The notes under the pieces: generated by a model | The model's database searches: none | The model's input: only the letters and a program-made list of their open reading frames with translations | Told to the model about the DNA's origin: nothing | Position numbers and translations under genes: made by a program | Shown: one piece after another, positions 8,607-18,117 of the stretch | Layout of the letters: each line of letters opens with the position of its first letter | How positions within the stretch are numbered: position 1 is the stretch's first letter | Source of the DNA: Sporosarcina sp. | GTDB lineage: Bacteria; Bacillota; Bacilli; Bacillales_A; Planococcaceae | Direction: 5' to 3' | Assembly (NCBI RefSeq): GCF_029257255.1 | Contig: NZ_JARICI010000009.1 | Location: 88,260 to 152,259, forward strand | DNA: 64,000 nucleotides

Positions 8607-9131
8607 TTCACTAGCACCGAATTAAAATTAAATCTCCGTCAATGTTTTCAGGATGTTCCCCAAAAAATAGTTTTTGAGTCCAGCGCTTCTGCGACGCAAG
8701 TGTATATAATTATTTCTATCCATTTAGTCAATACAAGACTCGGCTAGTGTCCCATACTTCATAAATTCAACAGTCAAAGGCAAAGGGAGCGCTTCAGCTC
8801 TCTTTTTCTTTTTCTTTTTTTCTATATTTAATCTATATTAAATTCATTTTACTCAGTGGGATGAATTTAATAATTCTGAGCCCATGTCTCCCAAGGGGTT
8901 GAAGGCATCGTAAAAGAAGTAACTCCCCAAGTCTTTAATAATGGTAATCGAAACATTCCAAAAATACTGGAGGAGTACTCCTTATAATCATTATACGACA
9001 AGAGAGCCTTTTTGCTCCAAGAATTATTTTGAACATCATCTGATTCATTTCGATACTCACAGCAAATATTTAAGAGTAGGAAGAGATTGTTTTTTCTTTG
9101 GATTTTTCAATAAAATCTTTAATTAAATAAT
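8607..9131. other. gene-poor stretch after gntR
   Basis: About 525 AT-rich bases. A rho-independent terminator lies at 8783-8810. A short frame (8880-8987) has a codon pattern like a protein C-terminus (VEGIVKEVTPQVFNNGNR) but no start, so it may be a leftover of a deleted gene. Nothing else is supported. Confidence 0.4.
8783..8810 (+). terminator. rho-independent terminator
   Basis: The stem AAGGGAGC / GCTCTCTTT with a short loop is followed by a long T-rich run. It lies about 175 bases past the gntR stop on the same strand. Confidence 0.5.
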
Positions 9132-9236
9132 AAAATCTTCAACAATAACGTTCTTCCTACACTTCGATCTATTATCATTAAAAATAGATCGGATGTGAAA
9201 ACGTAGGAATTTAGAGCCGTTATTATTGAGGATTTT
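9132..9236. repeat. long interrupted hairpin between gntR and the catabolic operon end
   Basis: Outer arms 9132-9150 and 9218-9236 match at 17 of 19 positions. Inner arms TTCCTAC/GTAGGAA (9154-9160, 9203-9209) and CGATCTATT/AATAGATCG (9165-9173, 9183-9191) extend the stem. It sits where gntR and the last operon gene converge, so it may act as a two-way terminator or be a MITE-like relic. Confidence 0.5.
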
Positions 9237-9305
9237 AACAACAGAATGAAAAAATCAACCACGTAGTATATATAATCAGTTAGATCCATGTGGACTTGTA
9301 GATTA

Positions 9306-10256
9306 TTAATTAATTTTATAAGGGCAATTTTGGTCATCTAAAATACTAATGACATTTTGAGCTGCCAACATACCCATATTTAAAACTGCGTCCATTGTGT
9401 AACCACCTATATGAGGAGTAATCAAACAATTTTGAAGTGTTAATAATGGACTGTCGAAAGATGGTTCTTGCAACGTTGCATCAAGAGCGGCAGAAGCGAC
9501 TTTACCTTCCTTGAGCGCATGATATAGAGCATCTTCATCAATTATTCCACCACGTGCAGTATTTACTATAACAGCAGAACATTTCATCATTTTTAATTGC
9601 TTTTCACCAATCAGATTGCTTGTTTCTGCTGTAAGCGGACAATGAATTGATACAAAATCAGATTCTGTAAGAAGTTCTTCCAATTCACAATATGTAACGC
9701 CATATTCAATAATAAGTTCTTCATTTGGATATTTATCATAGCATAAAATACGCATATTAAATCCGCTAAGTCGCTTAATAACCCCTTTTCCTATTCTTCC
9801 TGTACCAATAATGCCACAGGTTTTTCCCCATAATTCAAAACCGAGGGTTCTGCCTTCCTGTTGACTTTTAATCCGTTGATCCATCTGGGGTATATAACGA
9901 GCACAAGACAACATCGAACCTATCGCCAAGTCGGCAACCGAGTTTTCATTTGCCCCTGGAGTGACAGTAACTGCTATTCCTTTTTTGGTTGCCACTTCAA
10001 TGTCTACTTTATCGTAGCCTACTCCATATCTGGAAATCACCTTTAACTTTTTACCTGCATCTATAACCTCTGCATTAAAATCATCCAAACCCGCTATAAC
10101 TGCATCGGCATTTTCAATGTACTTAATCAATTCATTCGAAGTCAAAGGACTATCAGTTGTTATCTTTTTAACATTGCACTTATTATTCTCTAGCAGTTTA
10201 ATAGGTGCATCATTTCCTTTACCAAAGGATCGAGCTGTAACAATTACCTCATACAT
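9306..10256 (-). CDS. D-isomer-specific 2-hydroxyacid dehydrogenase (last gene of the catabolic operon)
   Basis: 316 residues, full length for the family. It oxidises or reduces a D-2-hydroxyacid/2-oxoacid pair with NAD(P). The Rossmann motif GTGRIG is at 151-156, and the catalytic triad fits R235 (VNTARGG), E264 and H282 (ITPHIGG). The N-terminal substrate-binding half shows SRYGVGYDKVDI. Most similar in type to phosphoglycerate-dehydrogenase-like enzymes. It is one of two such enzymes in the operon (the other at 13993-15000), so they probably act on different intermediates or in opposite directions. Confidence 0.88.
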   Translation of the reverse strand: MYEVIVTARSFGKGNDAPIKLLENNKCNVKKITTDSPLTSNELIKYIENADAVIAGLDDFNAEVIDAGKKLKVISRYGVGYDKVDIEVATKKGIAVTVTPGANENSVADLAIGSMLSCARYIPQMDQRIKSQQEGRTLGFELWGKTCGIIGTGRIGKGVIKRLSGFNMRILCYDKYPNEELIIEYGVTYCELEELLTESDFVSIHCPLTAETSNLIGEKQLKMMKCSAVIVNTARGGIIDEDALYHALKEGKVASAALDATLQEPSFDSPLLTLQNCLITPHIGGYTMDAVLNMGMLAAQNVISILDDQNCPYKIN

Positions 10257-10380
10257 TAATCCCCCTCCTTTCTATAATCCCATCCATGACTATATAAAAC
10301 CATCCGCTAATATAGGGTAGTAATATCAATTTCAGTTGTTCATACCATTTAATAGACAAATATTTTGTTACTGTTTACGT

Positions 10381-11796
10381 TTAAGATGTCCTGTCATACC
10401 AATGGAGATAACGATTATATCTATTACTATAATGATCATACATATTGGGATTTGGATAAATAACTTTCCCAACCTCCGCAGTATATTCATTTGGATTAAA
10501 GGTCCTGTCCAAATAGGCCCTAGCTAGTATAGCACCACCTAATACAGATGCCTGTTCACTGTCTGAGCAGTACAACCTTTCACCTAAGATGTCACTCATC
10601 ATTTGCAGCCATTTCGTGGATTTATTTATCCCACCCGATACCATAATCTTCTCGGGTATTCCCATTTCACTCGTAATATGATCAAAACATTGTCTAATAT
10701 TCATAACAATACCCTCTAAAACGCCAAAATACATATCTACTGCTGTATGGTTTGAACGCAATTCGTGAAAACCGCTCAATCTATCGTCTTTCCATCCAGG
10801 ACACCTTTCTCCAAACATAAAGGGTAGAAAAACAGGTATCTCCTTCATATCAACCTTTTGATTTTCAAGTTCCTGGTATGATGTCGATTTCGGAAAAAAT
10901 GTTTGCTTACCCCAGTCTAAACAGTTGCATGCTCCTGAAGTAGCAGCTCCCGCGAGCCAAGATGTAGGCGATAGATAGCACCATGTCCCCATCTCTTTAG
11001 ATACAATGGGTTTTGAAGATGATAATCGCAGTGCCGCGCTTGTACCAACAGAAAGGCTCATAATGCCTTCCTTTAAAGCACCGGCACCTACTTGATTCAA
11101 AGCACCATCTGGATGAGTAGGTATTACTGGTATTCCTGGACTTATACCTAGTGAATTTGCTGCCTCAAGAGAAAGAGGACGTGCATCCTGATAGGTGCAC
11201 AATTCCCCGAGTTGACTTGTCTTGAGATCAACCATCTCTAAAGCTTTCTCATCATAATCAAGTGTATGAATATTAAACATTCCTGACCCAGAGGCCATAC
11301 TATTAGTAACCATTCTTTCTCCGGTCATTCTGTAAAATAAATAGCTGCCTTCACCTGCGATATATTTATCCTTTAAATCCAATCCTTGATTTCTAAAGTG
11401 TAGTAACTTATAAGCCGGGTAGAGAGCATGAACCATACACCCTGTTCTTTCATACATTTTTTTAACTTGGTAAGGATCCTTTCTTAACTCCGCCACCTCG
11501 TTTGAAGCACCAGTATGTCCCCACAAGTACGTTCGGGTAAGTGGATTCATATTACTATCACACACCACTACGCTATGCCACGTACTGCAAAGTGCTACAG
11601 CGTCTATATCCTTTTGTGCTGCTATTTTCCTTCCAACCTCCATAACAGCACTGTATATTCCTTCCGTATCATGTGTAATACCATCGTTAATACTTTTTGG
11701 AAAAGGTTTACTTATAATATCTACAATTCCTTTACTATCATCATAGAGTAGAGCTTTTGCTGACGTAGTACTAGCTTCAAGAACGAGGATCAACAA
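10381..11796 (-). CDS. FGGY-family carbohydrate kinase
   Basis: 471 residues, two actin-like halves as in gluconokinase/xylulokinase. It should phosphorylate the sugar or sugar acid made by the upstream enzymes. The N-terminal ATP-binding loop reads VLEASTTSAKALLYD, with Glu where most members carry Asp. The catalytic Asp is in THPDGALNQVGAGA, and the C-terminal adenosine-binding stretch is MVSGGINKSTKWLQM. It ends 125 bases before the downstream dehydrogenase start. Which hydroxyl is phosphorylated is unknown. The KDPG aldolase in the same operon suggests a 2-keto-3-deoxy-6-phospho acid as product. Confidence 0.85.
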   Translation of the reverse strand: MLILVLEASTTSAKALLYDDSKGIVDIISKPFPKSINDGITHDTEGIYSAVMEVGRKIAAQKDIDAVALCSTWHSVVVCDSNMNPLTRTYLWGHTGASNEVAELRKDPYQVKKMYERTGCMVHALYPAYKLLHFRNQGLDLKDKYIAGEGSYLFYRMTGERMVTNSMASGSGMFNIHTLDYDEKALEMVDLKTSQLGELCTYQDARPLSLEAANSLGISPGIPVIPTHPDGALNQVGAGALKEGIMSLSVGTSAALRLSSSKPIVSKEMGTWCYLSPTSWLAGAATSGACNCLDWGKQTFFPKSTSYQELENQKVDMKEIPVFLPFMFGERCPGWKDDRLSGFHELRSNHTAVDMYFGVLEGIVMNIRQCFDHITSEMGIPEKIMVSGGINKSTKWLQMMSDILGERLYCSDSEQASVLGGAILARAYLDRTFNPNEYTAEVGKVIYPNPNMYDHYSNRYNRYLHWYDRTS

Positions 11797-11844
11797 TTAC
11801 CTCACCCCTTTTACTGTATTTTCATCCTAATGAAGATTAAATTT

Positions 11845-12603
11845 TCACATTGCCAGATAACCACCATCAACAGGAATAATGGCACCATTTAAGTAATTTG
11901 AAGCATCAGATGAAAGGAAAATTGTTACTCCTTTCATATCATCAGAAGTACCCCATCTACCGGCCGGTATTCTTTTTGTAATACCCTCATTTCTTTCACT
12001 ATCATTAATAATATTCACGTTCATTACTGTATCCATATATCCCGGGGCCACGGCATTGACATTTACACCCCGCCCTGCCCATTCATTTGATAACGCTTTT
12101 GTCATTTGCATAACTGCACCTTTACTTGCTGCATATGCAGGAACTGTATATCCGCCAAAGTAACTTAACATCGAGGCAATATTAATAATTTTCCCTTTAC
12201 CTTGTTTTAACATAAGTTTTCCCGCAAGTTGGTTAATTTCAAAGACAATGTTAAGGTTTACATGCATTACGGCATTCCAATCCTCTATTGGAAATTCCTC
12301 ACTTTTATGTCTTCGTTGAATACCAGCTGCGGGAATTAGAATATCTAAAGTTCCGTCTAAAATTTCAATTGCATTGTCAAAAGCAGACTGCAATTCCTTC
12401 CTGTCACCTAAATTAGCTACTATTCCATGTACTTTAAATCCTTTTTCTCGTAATTCTTCTACTACCTTGGGAGTATTTGGTGAAAGATCTAAAATAACAA
12501 CCTCAGCACCTGCTTCCATTAACCCCTCCGCCATACCCAAACCAAGCCCAGAGGCCGCACCCGTTACAATAGCTTTCTTGTCAGTAAGATCGAATAATTT
12601 CAT
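11845..12603 (-). CDS. short-chain dehydrogenase, KduD-like
   Basis: 252 residues, a classical SDR. The cofactor motif TGAASGLG begins at residue 14, with catalytic S144, Y157 and K161. The surrounding stretch IINIASMLSYFGGYTVP and the AGIQRR loop closely resemble KduD (2-dehydro-3-deoxy-D-gluconate 5-dehydrogenase). It likely oxidises or reduces a hexonate intermediate with NAD(P). It is 29 bases downstream of the IolB-like isomerase gene and 48 bases before the kinase gene, consistent with one transcript. Confidence 0.85.
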   Translation of the reverse strand: MKLFDLTDKKAIVTGAASGLGLGMAEGLMEAGAEVVILDLSPNTPKVVEELREKGFKVHGIVANLGDRKELQSAFDNAIEILDGTLDILIPAAGIQRRHKSEEFPIEDWNAVMHVNLNIVFEINQLAGKLMLKQGKGKIINIASMLSYFGGYTVPAYAASKGAVMQMTKALSNEWAGRGVNVNAVAPGYMDTVMNVNIINDSERNEGITKRIPAGRWGTSDDMKGVTIFLSSDASNYLNGAIIPVDGGYLAM

Positions 12604-12632
12604 ATCTACACCTCTTTATCTAATTAGTTTAT

Positions 12633-13430
12633 TTACATGTCTTCAAATGTAGGATCGAAAACAGCCAGATCATACCTTCTGCTTGAATGCGAGAATGCTG
12701 CCAATACCCAAAAGTAAGTATTTCTAGTTCCTGGACTCGCTACAGTAGGGTGGTATCCTCGTGGTACTAGCACCATGTCACCACTAGTAACATGATGTGC
12801 AACCAAATTATCAGTTTCTTGAGTTTTCAAGTAACTAATATGCAATCCAAACTTTGGTTCATCCATATCAAAATAGCAATAAACCTCTTCTAAATCATTT
12901 TCATGCTGGTGGGGTGGCCAACTGGTCCATGTTCCATCGCCTCCCCAAGTTAATCCACATATTAATTTAGAGGCAGGGACCTCAGGATTTAGAGTAAAAT
13001 GAACTTCTCGTTGCCCTGATCCGGCCCCGTGTATTTGGTGAATTTCACCTAAAGGTAAATCTTTATTGTATGCACGGTAGAACTCTTTTCCATGCCCCTC
13101 ACATAATGCTCCACCTATATAAAAGATTGTGTCTTCAATTGCGGTAACATTAACAGAACTATTACCCGGTATATAAAAGCTATCGTAAACTGACATTTTT
13201 TGATCTATACATTCGGATTTTATATTCGCTGTACCTTTCAAGAGAACACCATTCATTTCCAAATCTAAAGAGTTTATCATATAGCTGTTTCCAGCTGATA
13301 GATTTAATCGGAATATGTGCACAGCGGAACAATCTTCTCTACCTGGATCAACAACTTTATGAAACCCTTCTTCCTCGGTAGATTTAAGATGCCAATTTTT
13401 CATTGTTTGCTGTGTGGATGTACTAGTCAT
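12633..13430 (-). CDS. 5-deoxy-glucuronate isomerase (IolB/KduI-like cupin)
   Basis: 265 residues from ATG 13430, chosen for the GGAGGT site; the frame extends upstream to 13523 without a start signal. It is a double cupin. The metal-binding motif is WPPHQHENDLEEVYCY (H174, H176, E181 or E182) with H227 later (RGYHPTV), as in IolB, which opens 5-deoxy-D-glucuronate to 2-deoxy-5-keto-D-gluconate. The usual inositol genes (iolC, iolD, iolG) are absent here, so the substrate is probably another uronate-like acid. Confidence 0.8.
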   Translation of the reverse strand: MTSTSTQQTMKNWHLKSTEEEGFHKVVDPGREDCSAVHIFRLNLSAGNSYMINSLDLEMNGVLLKGTANIKSECIDQKMSVYDSFYIPGNSSVNVTAIEDTIFYIGGALCEGHGKEFYRAYNKDLPLGEIHQIHGAGSGQREVHFTLNPEVPASKLICGLTWGGDGTWTSWPPHQHENDLEEVYCYFDMDEPKFGLHISYLKTQETDNLVAHHVTSGDMVLVPRGYHPTVASPGTRNTYFWVLAAFSHSSRRYDLAVFDPTFEDM

Positions 13431-13452
13431 TATTGAAACCTCCAATATATTG

Positions 13453-13475
13453 AATTTAAAATCTGATTTTAAATT
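13453..13475. promoter_or_regulatory. 23-base perfect palindrome, likely GntR operator inside the operon
   Basis: Arms of 11 bases (AATTTAAAATC and its complement) flank one central T. It overlaps the HIT gene stop and lies 23 bases before the IolB-like start. The half-site AAAATC matches those before gntR and before the dehydroquinase-like gene. No T-run follows, so it is unlikely to be a terminator. Confidence 0.4.
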
Positions 13476-13921
13476 TCTTGCTTTACGCATTTTCTTATAT
13501 GATGATTTAATGTAGCAATCCATTGAGTCTTATCTTCATCAGTTAAATATACTTTTTCAAGTGCGTCACTAAACGGATTTCCCCATGAGACACCATCCAC
13601 TTTTTTAGGTACCAAGTGTACGTGGAAATGCGGAGCCAGATCGCCATAGGTGGCATAATTGATTTTATCCGCACCATAAAGTTCGTGTATTGCTTTTGCT
13701 ACATTAGATACGTCTTCGAAAAAGTTATTTCTTTCTTGAGCACTAAACTCAAATAGTTCTGTTTTATGTCCATTAGAAGCGACTATACATCTACCAGGAT
13801 TTTTTTGATCATGAAATAGGTAAACCGTAGATGAATCCAAGACGCATATCTCAGTCATAAGTGTTGATAAAGGCTCACTTTTTGTACAGTAAAAACACTG
13901 CGAATCATAATCTTTACCCAT
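13469..13921 (-). CDS. HIT-family nucleotide-binding hydrolase
   Basis: 150 residues. The histidine triad HFHVHLV near residue 104 carries the nucleophilic His. An N-terminal C-x2-C pair (QCFYCTK) and downstream His residues may bind zinc, as in Hint/GalT-like members. Family members cleave nucleoside phosphoramidates, dinucleotides or transfer nucleotidyl groups. The gene lies between the D-2-hydroxyacid dehydrogenase and IolB-like genes in the same run; its part in sugar-acid breakdown is unclear. Confidence 0.8.
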   Translation of the reverse strand: MGKDYDSQCFYCTKSEPLSTLMTEICVLDSSTVYLFHDQKNPGRCIVASNGHKTELFEFSAQERNNFFEDVSNVAKAIHELYGADKINYATYGDLAPHFHVHLVPKKVDGVSWGNPFSDALEKVYLTDEDKTQWIATLNHHIRKCVKQEI

Positions 13922-13992
13922 AGTAAACTCTCCTCCTGAATAGTTTTTAAGTAAGTGAGCCCCTTGAAGAGGCCCATCCTACTAAACGCTAG

Positions 13993-15000
13993 TTATTTAA
14001 CAGAGACATTTGAATGTAATGGTCGGACATTTTGAAGGGCTCCCTGATTAACAAGGTTGGGATGTTTACCATATTCCAAGTAATCAATAATGTTTTTAGC
14101 CGCCAAACGAACCATTTCTGTTCTTGTTTCAATTGTTGCAGTTGCCATGTGTGCGCCAAGTACTACATTATCCATTGCCTTAAATGCATCAGGAATATTT
14201 GGCTCATTTTCAAATACATCAAGGCCCGCTCCAGCAATCACACCATTTTGCAATGCCTTAATTAAAGCTTGTTCATTCACCACAGGACCCCTGCCAATAT
14301 TTATTAAGAAGGCAGATTGTTTCATCATTTCAAATTGCGGCGTATCGAACATATGATATGTCGATGATGTAAGTGGTGTATTAATCATTACAATGTCCGA
14401 TTCTTTTAAGAGCTGCTCAAGCGTTGGTACATAAGTAGCGTTATATTCTTTCTCAACCTTTTCTGACAGTCGATTTCTATTATGATATGTTACATCCATC
14501 ATAAAGCCACTTGTTCTTCTAGCCAGTGCTTTACCGATATTACCCATTCCTACAATCCCTAATCTTTTCCCATTTAGCCCCCTGCCAACATTTGCAATTG
14601 GTCCCCATGGAAGATTTGGATCCAGGCGCAACTTTCTATCAGTTTCAGCTACTCTTCTCATTACGGAAAGCATGAGTGCCATCCCAAATTCAGCGGTAGA
14701 TTCGGTAACAATATCCGGTAGATTACAAACAAGAATTCCTTTTTCATTCATAGTTTCTATATCTACATTATCGTACCCTACGCCATACGTACTCATGATC
14801 TTAATATTATCCATACGTTCGATTGCTTCCTTGTCTGGTTTAAAACCACAAGAAATTAATGCATCATATTCAGGAAGTATTTTCAGTATTTCTTCTCTAG
14901 GAACTTTCTCAGATGGATAATATACATCATACCTCTCAAATAACTCTGTTAACCCCTCCTTAAAAACAGGAAACGGTACCATAATCTTTTTTTTCGCCAT
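13993..15000 (-). CDS. D-isomer-specific 2-hydroxyacid dehydrogenase
   Basis: 335 residues from ATG 15000, picked because AAGGAGG precedes it; the open frame continues to 15051. The GMGNIG motif is at 151-156, with catalytic R237, E266 and H284. It resembles glyoxylate/hydroxypyruvate or gluconate 2-dehydrogenases, which use NAD(P)H to interconvert 2-keto and D-2-hydroxy acids. It ends about 70 bases before the HIT gene and starts 34 bases past the aldolase-VOC gene, so co-transcription is likely. Confidence 0.88.
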   Translation of the reverse strand: MAKKKIMVPFPVFKEGLTELFERYDVYYPSEKVPREEILKILPEYDALISCGFKPDKEAIERMDNIKIMSTYGVGYDNVDIETMNEKGILVCNLPDIVTESTAEFGMALMLSVMRRVAETDRKLRLDPNLPWGPIANVGRGLNGKRLGIVGMGNIGKALARRTSGFMMDVTYHNRNRLSEKVEKEYNATYVPTLEQLLKESDIVMINTPLTSSTYHMFDTPQFEMMKQSAFLINIGRGPVVNEQALIKALQNGVIAGAGLDVFENEPNIPDAFKAMDNVVLGAHMATATIETRTEMVRLAAKNIIDYLEYGKHPNLVNQGALQNVRPLHSNVSVK

Positions 15001-15034
15001 AAAGTTTTTCCTCCTTGATGTGACTAGTTTTCTA

Positions 15035-16093
15035 TTATTTGTTCCAACCAATTAATGATTTAATATCATCGCGATGATCCCACGAAGACGGATTATGATC
15101 ATTTCTTTCTTCAATATGAATAGCAAAGCCAGCTAGATAATCCTTTAAATAAATCACGAACATTTTATCGCCATGATATTTAATGTGTTCCGTATTAAAC
15201 TCAACACCAGCGTTACCTAAATAGAAAATACTTCTCTTTAAATTATCCGTATGATAACCAATATGACCATGCGGTCCCCTAACCTTAAAAGGTTGCTTTG
15301 TAATTTCAACATCTTTTCCTACATATGTTGAGCTCTCGGTATCCCCTAGTGTTAAATCAAACATATCCGCTAATTTAAAGATGTTTTTGTATCCTTCTTC
15401 TTCTGTATCACAGTTGATGCCAAAATGTGCAAAATCAAAATTCAGCATCTTGAAAATGGAATCGCGTGTGAGCTTTCTAATCTCATCAAATTTCCCGGAA
15501 CTAATTAATTCAGTATTTACCATCCAACTACCGCCACAAGCAATTACATTGGGATCATTGACATACTCACTAATATTGTCCAGACCTATGCCACCTGTCG
15601 GCATGAAACGTACATCTTTATAAACGGAACATAAAGCCTTTATTGTCTGAATTCCTCCAGACGATTTCGCTGGAAAGAACTTCAAATTTGTAAGCCCGTA
15701 TGAAACTGCCTTTTGAACATCTGATGCTGTTGCACAACCAGGTATCACAAGGATGTTATGTTGTATGCAGTAATCTACAACTTCATCAATCAACGCGGGA
15801 CAAACAATAAACTTTGCACCTGCACTCATTGCTTGCTTAACCTGTTCAACTGAGTTTATTGTACCTGCACCTATGAGCATATCCGGATATTTCTTTGTAA
15901 TTTCTTTAATTACGTCAGCTGCACAATTAGTTCTAAATGTGATTTCAGCTAGATTTAATCCTCCATCTATAAGTGCCTTTGCAAGTGGAAGAGCATCCTT
16001 AACATCTTCAATTTTCACTACTGGTACAATACCATAATCCTCAATTTGTTTTAATACTTTTTGATTATCAATCTCTACTAATATTTTTTCCAT
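15035..16093 (-). CDS. KDPG/KHG aldolase fused to a C-terminal VOC domain
   Basis: 352 residues. Residues 1-212 are a class I KDPG/KHG aldolase: E50 and R54 in LAEITFRTN, GAGTI at 75-79, and the Schiff-base lysine K138 in LKFFPAK. It cleaves 2-keto-3-deoxy(-6-phospho) acids to pyruvate plus an aldehyde. Residues 218-352 form a glyoxalase/VOC-like domain (FAHFGINC opening, GPHGHIGYHTDN, FAIHIEER ending). Normal aldolases stop near 210 residues, so the extra domain is a fusion. VOC domains bind divalent metal and often isomerise or cleave; here it might process the aldehyde or feed a sugar acid to the aldolase. Confidence 0.85.
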   Translation of the reverse strand: MEKILVEIDNQKVLKQIEDYGIVPVVKIEDVKDALPLAKALIDGGLNLAEITFRTNCAADVIKEITKKYPDMLIGAGTINSVEQVKQAMSAGAKFIVCPALIDEVVDYCIQHNILVIPGCATASDVQKAVSYGLTNLKFFPAKSSGGIQTIKALCSVYKDVRFMPTGGIGLDNISEYVNDPNVIACGGSWMVNTELISSGKFDEIRKLTRDSIFKMLNFDFAHFGINCDTEEEGYKNIFKLADMFDLTLGDTESSTYVGKDVEITKQPFKVRGPHGHIGYHTDNLKRSIFYLGNAGVEFNTEHIKYHGDKMFVIYLKDYLAGFAIHIEERNDHNPSSWDHRDDIKSLIGWNK

Positions 16094-16130
16094 TTTCTAC
16101 ACCGCCTATATTTTTTAAAATTCTTTTTAC

Positions 16131-18035
16131 TTAATTTTTGTCTAATGCCATTTGTGGAAGTTGCCCAATTTTTTTCTTTTGTATATTTCTCACTACCAAA
16201 ATTCCGAGTAAGATAAAGCCAACTAAGGAAGTTGCTAACTCAGGAACTATTAAAAGCATTGCAACCGTAAGCATTAATATCCGTTCAAACTTATGAATTG
16301 GCGCAAACATATAACCCGCAATAGCCGCGGCTAATGCAGAAACACCTGCATAAAGGAATAAGGTAGCTACGAATATTTCTAATGGCGATCCTATAAGAAG
16401 GATTGCAGGCTGATAAATAAAAACAAACGGGATTAAGAATGACACTGATGCATAAACAAATCCCGTCCAACCTGTCTTCCAGGGGTTTGCCCCTGCAATA
16501 CCAGCCGCTGTAAAGGATGCCAGGCAAACGGGTGGAGTAATTTGAGCAATAACCCCAAAGTAAAAACAAAACATATGTGCAACCAAAATTGGAATACCAA
16601 GTTTTATTAAGATTGGTACAAACAATACAACTCCGATCAGATATGCAGCTACTGTAGGTAAAGCCATTCCAAGTAACATACAACCTAAGGTAGTAATTAA
16701 AAGGGCTGCCAATAGGCTTGTTCCACCAACGTCTGCTACAACTGCGGAAAATTTATTTGCCAGACCGGATTGAATAACGACACCTATTATAATTCCACAT
16801 GCTGCGATTGGAAGAGTAATATTCGCCGCCTGCTTTATCCCTTCAATAAATGCTACATAGATTTCCTTGATACCTTTACGGTTAGCAGGCACCAAAACGT
16901 TAAGTACCAGTATTGCCAAAATGCTGTAAAGTGCAGCACTTCTTAAAGATTGACCGGAAAGGACCATACCAAGTAATACGAACGCCGGGAAAAGCAAGTA
17001 CAATCTTGGTAAGATTGGCTGAGTTTTAAATTTAATATTCTCATTATCAATCATTCTTGAACTTTCATACTTATTCCTTTTTGCAATAAACCCTACCAGA
17101 AGGAGGATAGACAGAAAGTATGCAAGAGCAGGAATTGTAGCCGCCAGTGCAATAGAGGCATATTTAACACCTAGCAACTCCGCCATTATAAATGCTCCTA
17201 CTCCCATAATAGGTGGCATTATTTGTCCGCCTGTAGAAGCAACAGCCTCTATCGCACCTGCTTGTTCAGGTTTATAACCAACCTTCTTCATCATGGGAAT
17301 AGTCAAAACACCTGTAGTAGTTACATTTGCAACGGAGCTTCCACTGATCATTCCCATAAGTGCACTACTTATCACAGCTGCTTTGGCAGGACCTCCAGTT
17401 TCAGGATTACCTAACTTTAAACCTATATCGATCAATACTTGCCCGCCTCCGCAAGCGGAGAAGATAACACCGAATAGTATAAAGTAGAAGATGAAACTTG
17501 CTGTTGCCGATAAGGGTGTTCCGTATATCCCCTCCGTCGTCAACGTCATGATCTCAGTAAATTGAAGCAGTGAGAATCCCGCGAACTTTGTAAATCCGAA
17601 ACTATACGGTCCTAGAAATGCGTAAGCAATAAATATTGAAACAAAAACCAATAAGTTAAACCCTAATACTCTTCTAACCGCTTCCAGCAAAAGCACAAGT
17701 AAAATTAACGTAACAGCAACATCGCCAGGTAAAATGGGATCAATGTTTGGAATTCTATTAACGATACGCTGTTCATGACCAATATAAAAAATTACGACTC
17801 CAACCAAAATACCTACAAAAATGAAATCAATCACCCGTAGCCAGATAATCTTTTTACTTATTGGTTTGCTAATAAAAACTAAGGACAGGGCAAAAGAAAG
17901 GAAAATCGGACTAAGTATCATAGGGTGTATTGGTTTAAATAGTGTGAAATATAGTTGTGTAAGCAACCAGCCTAGCGCAATTATTCCTAGTAGTATGTTA
18001 ATATAATGAGATTTTTTATTTAGTTGTAACTCCAT
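16131..18035 (-). CDS. TRAP transporter fused permease subunit (DctQM type)
   Basis: 634 residues from ATG 18035 (GGAGGG nine bases upstream; a TTG directly before it is less well placed). About 16-18 membrane helices: a four-helix DctQ-like part near 12-130, then the large DctM part with conserved loops such as SACGGGQVLIDIGLKLG and ITPPVCLASFTAAGIAG. It carries the solute across the membrane with a cation gradient and works with the TAXI binding protein encoded 82 bases upstream. Fused QM permeases are the rule with TAXI partners. Confidence 0.9.
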   Translation of the reverse strand: MELQLNKKSHYINILLGIIALGWLLTQLYFTLFKPIHPMILSPIFLSFALSLVFISKPISKKIIWLRVIDFIFVGILVGVVIFYIGHEQRIVNRIPNIDPILPGDVAVTLILLVLLLEAVRRVLGFNLLVFVSIFIAYAFLGPYSFGFTKFAGFSLLQFTEIMTLTTEGIYGTPLSATASFIFYFILFGVIFSACGGGQVLIDIGLKLGNPETGGPAKAAVISSALMGMISGSSVANVTTTGVLTIPMMKKVGYKPEQAGAIEAVASTGGQIMPPIMGVGAFIMAELLGVKYASIALAATIPALAYFLSILLLVGFIAKRNKYESSRMIDNENIKFKTQPILPRLYLLFPAFVLLGMVLSGQSLRSAALYSILAILVLNVLVPANRKGIKEIYVAFIEGIKQAANITLPIAACGIIIGVVIQSGLANKFSAVVADVGGTSLLAALLITTLGCMLLGMALPTVAAYLIGVVLFVPILIKLGIPILVAHMFCFYFGVIAQITPPVCLASFTAAGIAGANPWKTGWTGFVYASVSFLIPFVFIYQPAILLIGSPLEIFVATLFLYAGVSALAAAIAGYMFAPIHKFERILMLTVAMLLIVPELATSLVGFILLGILVVRNIQKKKIGQLPQMALDKN

Positions 18036-18117
18036 CAATAAATCCCTCCGGACTATAAAACAAAAGATAAATTTTATCCGATCTTATAGTTTTTGATGTA
18101 ATCCAAATTATTTAGGT

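Noticed and set aside
8880..8987. Open stretch resembling a protein C-terminus (VEGIVKEVTPQVFNNGNR)
   Set aside because: No start codon, no upstream part and no certain family, so it was not called as a pseudogene, only mentioned as a possible remnant.
8941..9126. 61-codon open frame on the plus strand
   Set aside because: No ribosome binding site, odd aromatic-rich composition and no neighbours in the same direction; probably chance.
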